Part shown: positions 1-4,845 of the stretch, piece after piece
How positions within the stretch are numbered: the first letter of the stretch is position 1
How the letters are laid out: the number at the start of each line of letters is the position of its first letter
DNA from: Methanobacteriaceae archaeon
Lineage (GTDB): Archaea; Methanobacteriota; Methanobacteria; Methanobacteriales; Methanobacteriaceae
DNA length: 7,509 bases
Assembly: GCA_030681145.1 (NCBI GenBank)
Contig: JAUXXK010000294.1
Location: forward strand, 1 to 7,509
Reading direction: 5' to 3'
The notes under the pieces: generated by a model
The model's input: only the letters and a program-made list of their open reading frames with translations
What the model was told of the DNA's origin: nothing
The model's database searches: none
Translations under genes and position numbers: made by a program

Positions 1-135
1 GTAGAATGGAATTGGGATGAGGAAGAATTTTTATGCCAGACTTGTATAAAAGCCGGACTATCAGCTGATTGCTGGTATGATAAAGATACTAAAATATTCA
101 GTTTTCATGCCTTAATATTCCATGAAAAAGATTAA
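1..135 (+). CDS. 3' end of an unrecognised protein gene, possibly a methyltransferase
   Basis: An open frame runs from the first base of the window to a TAA at 133-135, giving the last 44 residues of a protein whose start lies outside. The fragment is acidic and aromatic: it opens with VEWNWDEEEF, has an amphipathic stretch with two cysteines (CQTCIKAGLSADC), and ends in a hydrophobic strand (FSFHALIFHEKD). An acidic helix, an 'AGL/AGF' turn and then a final beta hairpin resembles the C-terminus of many class I SAM-dependent methyltransferases, but the diagnostic N-terminal motifs are outside the window, so that is only a guess. That it is coding is supported by the open frame, the good amino-acid mix compared with the AT-rich DNA after it, and an abrupt change of composition at the stop. 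Confidence 0.6.
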   Translation, partial: VEWNWDEEEFLCQTCIKAGLSADCWYDKDTKIFSFHALIFHEKD

Positions 136-483
136 AAATTAATTAAGTATTTATCTCATTTATATTCCATTAAATATTCTAATTTAATTTTACTAAATAT
201 ATATATAATTAGATTTTGATAATTTCCTTCATCCAGTTAATAATATAGCAAATATTAATATACTGCATACTTACAATTTATTATATACTTTTAATAAACG
301 TGTTTTATGATTTTTTAAAAAATTTTATATTAATCATCGTTATTACGTAAATCTGAATATTTTATTATTATTTGTATTCGCATAATTGCTAATTTTATAA
401 AAATATCCTCAAATTTAGTTATGCAACAATTAGAATTACTAATTTGATTAAATAAAAATTATATTAACTTAAAATGTGATTTC
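136..483. other. 348-base AT-rich intergenic region
   Basis: No credible gene is visible here on either strand; stops are dense and the sequence is almost wholly A and T. It contains a 14-base perfect palindrome of T6A6 type at 310-323, which could act as a weak terminator for the upstream gene or be chance in such AT-rich DNA. An imperfect inverted repeat lies at 410-419 and 438-446 (CAAATTTAGT against ACTAATTTG, one bulged base). The 3' half holds the TATA-like boxes of the Nog1 unit. Confidence 0.6.
394..467 (+). promoter_or_regulatory. Candidate promoter elements for the nog1-hsp20 unit
   Basis: Two TATA-like boxes precede the Nog1 start. TTTATAAAAATA at 394-405 fits the archaeal consensus and would give a 5' leader of about 55-60 bases. 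A second run around TTATATTAA (459-467) is so close to the ATG at 484 that it would give an essentially leaderless mRNA. A partial Shine-Dalgarno, GTGAT at 476-480, lies three bases before the ATG, which favours a leadered transcript. Which box is used cannot be decided from sequence. Confidence 0.4.
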
Positions 484-1464
484 ATGATAATACCAACCGT
501 TCCCACCCCAGATGAACTCCTTGATAAAGGATTTAGAAGGGCAAAAAAAGCAGCTGCTCTAGTAAGATCATCCAAGATACCTCGAAACTTGAAATCCAAG
601 CGTATTGAAGAAACAAGAGTACAAACAGCATGTCAAGTGATAAGAGATAGGATTAAATTAATTTTAGACCGAGTTCCGGATATTGAATCCCTGCCAGAAT
701 TTTACCAAGATTATATAGATGTTGCAGTGGGCGTGGATCAGATGAAACAGTCATTGGGAGCATTAAACTGGTCATTAGGAATCATAACCCAACTTGAAAA
801 AGATTATTCCTCCCGAATAAGAAGATCCACCCCAGATAAATCATCCCGAATAAGAAGTCAAGCTTTTGGTAGGATATCATCTGTGGTAAAAAAAATAGAG
901 AAAGATCTTGATTTTCTAGATTTTGCCAAAGCCAAACTAAGAAATATGCCTACCGTTGATTTTGATGCCACTACGGTGGTTATTGCTGGGTTTCCTAATG
1001 TTGGAAAATCAACCCTTCTTAGAAAATTAACCAGTGCTGAACCTCAAGTAGCGGATTATCCATTTACAACTAAAGGTATCCAAATAGGCCATTTAGAAAG
1101 AAAATGGAGAAAAATTCAGATTATTGATACTCCTGGACTTTTAGACCGCCCAATACTGGATATGAATGATATAGAATTAAGAGCAATGGTAGCTCTAGAA
1201 CATCTTGCCAACGTTATTCTATTCATATTTGATGCATCAGAAACATGTGGTTATCCTTTAGGAAGCCAGTATCATCTTTTACAAGAAATTCAAAGGGTTT
1301 TTAAAACTCCAGTAATCTGTCTTTTCAATAAGATGGATCTTGCAGATAATGTTAAATATTTGGATGGATATATAAATAAAGTTGATCAGCCCTTTTTAAT
1401 TTCTGCAGTCCATGGAACTGGAGTGGATGAAATAATCACTCGTCTGGAGGAATTTGGTGAATGA
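484..1464 (+). CDS. Nog1-family GTPase, ribosome biogenesis (archaeal short form)
   Basis: Cytoplasmic GTPase of the OBG/Nog1 family, 326 residues. Eukaryotic Nog1 acts in assembly of the large ribosomal subunit; the archaeal protein is assumed to do the same by homology. Residues 1-160 are the helical Nog1 N-terminal domain, beginning MIIPTVPTPDELLDKGFRRA as in archaeal orthologues. The G domain follows: G1 GFPNVGKST at 169-177, G2 threonines in PFTTKG at 193-198, G3 DTPG at 215-218, G4 NKMD at 282-285 and G5 SAVHGTG at 307-313. All nucleotide-binding motifs are intact, so the protein should be active. It ends soon after G5 and lacks the long C-terminal tail of eukaryotic Nog1, as usual in archaea. 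Its last 8 bases overlap the preferred start of the Hsp20 gene, indicating co-transcription and translational coupling. A 14-base direct repeat (811-824, 844-857) encodes two SRIR stretches but leaves the length normal. Confidence 0.95.
   Translation: MIIPTVPTPDELLDKGFRRAKKAAALVRSSKIPRNLKSKRIEETRVQTACQVIRDRIKLILDRVPDIESLPEFYQDYIDVAVGVDQMKQSLGALNWSLGIITQLEKDYSSRIRRSTPDKSSRIRSQAFGRISSVVKKIEKDLDFLDFAKAKLRNMPTVDFDATTVVIAGFPNVGKSTLLRKLTSAEPQVADYPFTTKGIQIGHLERKWRKIQIIDTPGLLDRPILDMNDIELRAMVALEHLANVILFIFDASETCGYPLGSQYHLLQEIQRVFKTPVICLFNKMDLADNVKYLDGYINKVDQPFLISAVHGTGVDEIITRLEEFGE
1446..1450 (+). promoter_or_regulatory. Ribosome binding site deciding the hsp20 start
   Basis: GGAGG lies inside the 3' end of the Nog1 gene. 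It is six bases before the GTG at 1457 but only three before the in-frame TTG at 1454, so GTG is the better start. Translation of Hsp20 therefore probably starts inside the end of the Nog1 frame. Confidence 0.7.
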
Positions 1465-1942
1465 TAAAAGGAAATTGGAACGGAAAATTGACAAACATGT
1501 GGATAAATTAGAAAGAAAAAAGTCTTCAGCAGAAAAAATGATGGATGATATGGTTAAAAATATTAAAGAAATGCAGAGCGATCTTGAAAATAAAATCTCT
1601 GAATATACTGAATCATTCCCAGTAAAACCCACCATTGATATTATAGAAACCTCAGAAAATTTAGTAATAAAAACTGATCTTCCGGGAGTTAAAAAAGAAG
1701 ATATCAATATGGAACTCACCGAAACCACACTAACCATTGACGCTAAATTCGAAGAAGAAATAAAAATTGAAAATACCAACTACATAAAAAAAGAGCGCAA
1801 ATATGGTGAAGCTGTGAGAGAAATAAAATTACCGGAAGCAGTAATTATGGAAAAAGTTTCAGCGAAATTTGAAAACGGTGTTCTAACTGTGGAACTTCCT
1901 AAAATGGAAGTTAAAAAGAAATTTAATGTGAAAATAGATTAA
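1457..1942 (+). CDS. hsp20: Small heat-shock protein, Hsp20/alpha-crystallin family
   Basis: ATP-independent holdase chaperone of 161 residues that should form oligomers and bind unfolding proteins in the cytoplasm. Residues 2-48 are a highly charged Lys/Glu/Asp-rich segment likely to be helical or coiled-coil. The alpha-crystallin domain spans about 57-149, with the family signatures DLPGVKKEDI (74-83), ERKYGEAVREIKLPE (113-127) and the GVLTVELPK strand (141-149). The tail FNVKID contains V158-K-I160, a match to the I/V-x-I/V motif that docks into a neighbouring subunit. The start is taken as GTG 1457 because of the GGAGG at 1446-1450; TTG 1454 would add one residue, and no ATG occurs in frame until near residue 28. 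It overlaps nog1 by 8 bases, so chaperone output is probably tied to nog1 transcription unless an internal promoter exists. The family call is sure; the exact start is less so. Confidence 0.93.
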   Translation: MNDKRKLERKIDKHVDKLERKKSSAEKMMDDMVKNIKEMQSDLENKISEYTESFPVKPTIDIIETSENLVIKTDLPGVKKEDINMELTETTLTIDAKFEEEIKIENTNYIKKERKYGEAVREIKLPEAVIMEKVSAKFENGVLTVELPKMEVKKKFNVKID

Positions 1943-1960
1943 GCATTTTCGAGAATAATC

Positions 1961-1982
1961 GGAGTTTTTTATCAAAAACTCC
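1961..1982 (+). terminator. Hairpin 3' of hsp20, candidate terminator or mRNA 3' end
   Basis: GGAGTTTTT and AAAAACTCC form a perfect 9-bp stem with a TATC loop, starting 18 bases after the hsp20 stop. The sequence after it is AT-rich but has no immediate pure T run. Archaeal termination depends mostly on T tracts, so the T6 run inside the left arm may matter, or the hairpin may protect the mRNA 3' end. Confidence 0.5.
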
Positions 1983-2116
1983 ATTAATTAATTATTTTAT
2001 ATTTATTAATGCTATTTTATTTAATAATATCATAATTCTCTTTTTTAATTTAAGCAAATATTCTTCTTTAATTTAGTTAATAAATTATTTTAACCATATT
2101 ATAAATTAGAAAGATA

Positions 2117-2159
2117 TTTTTTATTCATTTATTGCTAAAATGATAAAAAGAATAAAAAA
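2117..2159. terminator. AT-rich inverted repeat, possible bidirectional terminator between convergent genes
   Basis: TTTTTTATTC at 2117-2126 is the exact reverse complement of GAATAAAAAA at 2150-2159. Inside it, TTTAT (2128-2132) pairs with ATAAA (2143-2147), leaving a 10-base loop. Each strand thus carries a T6 or longer tract; on the minus strand there is a T9 run (complement of 2154-2162) only 20 bases after the SIS-gene stop. This suits an archaeal T-tract terminator for the SIS gene and could also stop read-through from hsp20. In such AT-rich DNA part of the symmetry could be chance. Confidence 0.5.
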
Positions 2160-2182
2160 AAATTGTGACGATAATAACTTAA

Positions 2183-3187
2183 TCAATATCTAACTTTGCC
2201 AATATGCCTAGTACTGCCCGGATTTTCCCCATTGAAATGGGCCAGATAATAAACAAACCATTCTAGTGGAACGACAAGTATAAAAGGTGAAAGTAATGGA
2301 TTAACATTTGCATAATCTTGCATTTTGAAAATAATATTGTTAGCTCCAATATTTTCACAAAATTCAATGGCCCTGCCAGTAAGTTCATCACCAGGATATC
2401 CTGCATCTAAAAATATATTGGGCACATTTTTTTCCACCCTTTCTATAAGACCGTGTCTGAATTCCCCTGAATATAAAGGACATGCATGTTTTAATGCGCC
2501 TTCCATAAGCATAGTCATGGCCAGTTTATATGCCAGACCAAAATTAGGACCGGCACCCATACAATAAAATATGTCTTCTTTGGCAAATTTCTGAGCAATA
2601 TCCTTATTTTCAGTTTCAGTTGATTTAATGAGATTTTCTGTAATTTCTGGAAGTTTTTTAAGTTGATTTAGAATCTCAGATGATTCTGAAGTATTAAAAG
2701 CACCAAAAAGAATTTGATAAAGACACATTAATTGAGTAACATACGTTTTAGTGCCCAGTATAGCCTTTTCTTTACCACATCTAGTTAAAACTGAATGATT
2801 GGCTTCATTCATCATACTACTTTCTTCTTCATTGGTTATAGTAATTGTTTCAATACCTAGATTATTAGCTCTTCGGAGTGCAGCGAGAGTATCTGCTGTT
2901 TCACCGGATTGAGATGTTACAATAAGCCCTGAATTTTTATTTTCTATTTTTTTATGATAAAGAAACTCATATCCCGTGAAAACATCCACAGGAGTATCTT
3001 GGACCATGTTTATAGCATCTCTTGCGGAATAACAAGTTGATAAAGAACTTCCACATCCTACCAAGTATAAACGATCCATTTCTGATATTTTATCAGAAAT
3101 ATCCCTCATTTGGGATTTTTCTGCTTTTAAAGTATTTTTTAATGATTGCGGCTGTTCTAAAAGCTCATAATACATATCATACTTCAT
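2183..3187 (-). CDS. Double-SIS-domain phosphosugar isomerase / deaminase / deglycase-like protein
   Basis: A 334-residue cytoplasmic protein with two SIS (sugar isomerase) domains, about 25-160 and 195-320, like the isomerase half of glucosamine-6-phosphate synthase (GlmS). The glutaminase domain of GlmS is absent, so it cannot use glutamine as nitrogen donor. Phosphate-binding motifs are clear: GCGSS at 44-48 and SQSGETADT at 92-100. ILGTKTY (143-149) and GAGPN (211-215) are also typical. Aligned by eye with E. coli GlmS, Glu229 matches the isomerisation glutamate, His245 in SGEFRHG matches the catalytic histidine, and Lys331 near the C-terminus matches the catalytic lysine, so it should be an active enzyme. 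The ending STRHIGKVRY resembles FrlB-type fructosamine-6-phosphate deglycases. Candidate roles are a GlmD-like glucosamine-6-phosphate deaminase or an FrlB-like deglycase; sequence alone does not decide. The ATG at 3187 has a GAGGT site at ideal spacing. It appears monocistronic. Confidence 0.88.
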   Translation of the reverse strand: MKYDMYYELLEQPQSLKNTLKAEKSQMRDISDKISEMDRLYLVGCGSSLSTCYSARDAINMVQDTPVDVFTGYEFLYHKKIENKNSGLIVTSQSGETADTLAALRRANNLGIETITITNEEESSMMNEANHSVLTRCGKEKAILGTKTYVTQLMCLYQILFGAFNTSESSEILNQLKKLPEITENLIKSTETENKDIAQKFAKEDIFYCMGAGPNFGLAYKLAMTMLMEGALKHACPLYSGEFRHGLIERVEKNVPNIFLDAGYPGDELTGRAIEFCENIGANNIIFKMQDYANVNPLLSPFILVVPLEWFVYYLAHFNGENPGSTRHIGKVRY

Positions 3188-3193
3188 GATGTT

Positions 3194-3198
3194 ACCTC
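3194..3198 (-). promoter_or_regulatory. Ribosome binding site of the SIS gene
   Basis: On the minus strand GAGGT lies six bases before the ATG at 3187. This fixes the start and implies a leadered mRNA. Confidence 0.7.
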
Positions 3199-3228
3199 AT
3201 ATGTTATATTAATCTTAAAAACCTGAAA

Positions 3229-3246
3229 AATAGACGGTAGTCTATT
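3229..3246 (-). promoter_or_regulatory. Palindrome downstream of the SIS-gene TATA box, candidate operator
   Basis: AATAGAC-GGTA-GTCTATT is a perfect 7+7 inverted repeat with a 4-base spacer, in the 5' leader region of the SIS gene. It contains six G/C bases in an AT-rich gap, which makes chance less likely. It lies 24-50 bases downstream of a TATA-like box on the same strand, so a bound dimeric regulator could block transcription initiation. It might instead form a small hairpin in the leader RNA. The regulator is not in this window. Confidence 0.45.
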
Positions 3247-3459
3247 CCTTCTTAAATAATTGTTAATAATTATATATAATAGTAAATAGAACCATATGAT
3301 ATTTAGATAATTAAATTCTCATTTTATATTGAGCATATTAATATTTAAATCCTACTGGTTTTAATAATCATTTATCAAAAAATATTGTTTTAAGGGATTT
3401 AATGGATTAATGCTGAATTTAGATACTATTTTAATGAATATAATGAGCATAATGATAAT
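3247..3459. other. Non-coding gap between the SIS promoter region and thiN
   Basis: No gene is visible. Apart from the SIS-gene TATA box, it is plain AT-rich sequence in which thiN transcripts must end. A T6 run on the minus strand near 3380-3385 could serve as the thiN terminator, but it is about 75 bases from the stop and weak. Confidence 0.4.
3270..3279 (-). promoter_or_regulatory. TATA-like box of the SIS gene
   Basis: TTATATATAA would put the transcription start near 3245-3252, giving a leader of about 60 bases that contains the palindrome and the GAGGT site. The box is self-complementary, so direction comes from the gene context. A weaker AT-rich alternative lies closer to the gene, near 3205-3220. 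Confidence 0.4.
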
Positions 3460-4023
3460 TCATTCATGAATTTTTTTCATGTCTACAAATAATCGAGCAA
3501 TACAAACTGACATACGAGCAGATTCTACAGCATCTGTAGTTATTAAACAAATAATTGGTTCTTTACCCCATGCTCCTTTGTGATAAATTACATCAGGAAC
3601 TACTCCTGCTTTTTTAATGGATTCTTCAACACCCCAAGGGATTGTTTTACCTTCACTTTCTTTTACATCATCCGGTTCATTAATACGCTCATAAGACGAA
3701 ACAATAAGTCCTAATTTAGTACAAATCTCAACCATGTTTGGATGGTACTTAATATTAATGACGCTTCTTTTAGAAGAGTCATGTTTTTGAACATTTAAAA
3801 CCATACGTGCCATATGGGATGATGCTCCAAATGCCGGTTCTCTGCATGCAAATGTTTGGCCATTAGCGGCAGTAATCCTTCCGGGAATTCCAGCCACATC
3901 TTCTTCTGTTTTAGCATCTATTTTAGCCATTACTAAATTGGTTCTAACTTCCGGAATGATATGAGCAAATTCAGGAGACGAAGTGATAATTTTCAGTGCC
4001 TTTTTAAGGTTCTCAATTTCCAT
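3460..4023 (-). CDS. thiN: Stand-alone ThiN domain protein, thiamine-phosphate synthase family
   Basis: A 187-residue protein matching the ThiN family along its whole length. ThiN joins the pyrimidine diphosphate and the thiazole phosphate to make thiamine monophosphate, doing the job of ThiE; in many archaea it is fused behind ThiD or behind a DNA-binding HTH in the regulator ThiR. Here neither partner is present. Visible motifs are IIPEVRTNLVMA (22-33), DVAGIPGRI (42-50), AFGASSHMARMVL (64-76), INIKYHP (89-95), a WGVEES segment (130-135) and PDVIYHKGAWGKEP (143-156). Arg49 in PGRI and His70 in ASSH are spaced 21 residues apart, the same spacing as the arginine and histidine I recall as important in an archaeal ThiN enzyme. 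This favours catalysis over pure ligand sensing. The ATG at 4023 has no Shine-Dalgarno, which fits a leaderless mRNA. It is divergent from the DUF447 gene. Family call strong; enzymatic role likely. Confidence 0.85.
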   Translation of the reverse strand: MEIENLKKALKIITSSPEFAHIIPEVRTNLVMAKIDAKTEEDVAGIPGRITAANGQTFACREPAFGASSHMARMVLNVQKHDSSKRSVINIKYHPNMVEICTKLGLIVSSYERINEPDDVKESEGKTIPWGVEESIKKAGVVPDVIYHKGAWGKEPIICLITTDAVESARMSVCIARLFVDMKKIHE

Positions 4024-4044
4024 AATATGAAATATTTATTTGAA

Positions 4045-4056
4045 GGAATATAAGAA
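4045..4056 (-). promoter_or_regulatory. TATA-like box of the thiN gene, leaderless mRNA likely
   Basis: On the minus strand TTCTTATATTCC is centred about 27 bases upstream of the ATG at 4023, the normal distance from TATA box to transcription start in archaea. There is no G-rich site between box and ATG. Together these point to transcription starting at or next to the start codon. Confidence 0.45.
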
Positions 4057-4117
4057 TATGGATAATTAATATGATAACATATATCTTTGAGAAACATTGC
4101 AAAATTTATATCTAAAA

Positions 4118-4134
4118 AATTTATAAATTATATA
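4118..4134 (+). promoter_or_regulatory. TATA-like box of the DUF447 gene
   Basis: The run AATTTATAAATTATATA ends 29 bases before the ATG at 4164, so the leader would be short, about 10-20 bases. Only a poor ribosome binding site is seen (GTGGA at 4153-4157). The 140-base gap is shared with the divergent thiN promoter. Confidence 0.4.
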
Positions 4135-4163
4135 ATTGTAAATTAAACTAAAGTGGAATAAAC

Positions 4164-4844
4164 ATGTTAAAAAATGATTTAAATGATATTGGGGCAGAAT
4201 CTTATGAAATACTGAAAGATTTAGATTCTATACCCATGCATCGAGGCCAGTTATACGAAACTATTGTTACCACCCAAGGACCAGTCAATACAAAAAATTC
4301 AGCCCCCATGGGAGTTTTATGTAAAAATAACTCACAAATAATCTTATATTTAAATGAAGGCAGCCATACCTCAATTAATATATTAAATAATCAATATTTT
4401 ATTGTTAATATAACTCAAGACCCTTTATTATTTGCCATTTCTACATTAAAAGATATGGAAGATGAATATTATGAAGATTATAATGGAATGCCCTATTTAA
4501 AAAATACTGATGCTTTTTTTATTGCTCATACTGAAGATATAAAAAAAGTAGTAAGGGAAGACAAGTTTGGAACCAATATCATCCATGTTACGACCGCGCG
4601 CGTGGATGAAATTGTTCGAATCAATAAAAGAGCTTTCCCCCTTAACAGAGGAATATATTCAGTTATTGAAACACTTATTCATTTCAGCCGCTTTGATCTT
4701 GCAGATAGTGAAACCAAGGATAAATATTGGAATCGAATCAAAGAATTAAATAGGGTGGCCCAAAAAGTAGGAAGTAAAAAAGATAAGGAAGCTATGCATT
4801 TCATTATAAAAACCCTTAAAGAAAATTTTAAAGATTTAGAATGA
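4164..4844 (+). CDS. DUF447 family protein, probable flavin-binding split-barrel fold
   Basis: A 226-residue protein of the DUF447 family, common in methanogens and found in some bacteria with tetrahydromethanopterin enzymes. From memory, an archaeal family structure has an FMN-binding split-barrel fold with bound flavin phosphate, so an FMN-dependent or flavin-carrier role is plausible, but no reaction is established. Family motifs seen are LYETIVTT (30-37), NSAPMGV (45-51), EGSHTSINI (65-73) and FIVNITQDPLLF (79-90), which would build the barrel and cofactor site. Residues from about 160 on are mostly helical and charged. The first 25 residues are a possible N-terminal extension; Met25 is an alternative start, but the ATG at 4164 fits the TATA box better. 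No signal peptide or membrane segment. Codons 145-146 make a local CGCGCGCG run, unusual in this genome. Its stop is one base from that of the convergent adenine deaminase gene. Confidence 0.82.
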   Translation: MLKNDLNDIGAESYEILKDLDSIPMHRGQLYETIVTTQGPVNTKNSAPMGVLCKNNSQIILYLNEGSHTSINILNNQYFIVNITQDPLLFAISTLKDMEDEYYEDYNGMPYLKNTDAFFIAHTEDIKKVVREDKFGTNIIHVTTARVDEIVRINKRAFPLNRGIYSVIETLIHFSRFDLADSETKDKYWNRIKELNRVAQKVGSKKDKEAMHFIIKTLKENFKDLE

Positions 4845-4845
4845 A

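Noticed and set aside
136..483. Possible small RNA or small gene in the 348-base gap
   Set aside because: No GC-rich island, stable hairpin or open frame with a start signal was seen; the few inverted repeats are AT-only or imperfect.
1396..1779. Minus-strand open frame across the nog1 end and hsp20
   Set aside because: It is antisense to two well-supported genes, serine- and isoleucine-rich in the way of a reverse reading of Lys/Glu-rich codons, and matches no family.
2325..2567. Plus-strand open frame inside the SIS gene
   Set aside because: It is antisense to conserved SIS motifs, with no ribosome binding site or family resemblance.
3330..3451. TGAGCATA occurring twice in the SIS-thiN gap (3330-3337 and 3444-3451)
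   Set aside because: Only eight bases, two copies, no symmetry or fixed relation to a promoter; expected by chance in AT-rich DNA.
3457..3472. 7-base inverted repeat AATTCAT/ATGAATT around the thiN stop
   Set aside because: The loop is only two bases and the arms are AT-rich and partly coding; probably chance rather than a terminator.
4567..4749. Short plus-strand frame inside the DUF447 gene
   Set aside because: It is an out-of-frame reading of a conserved gene with no supporting start signal.
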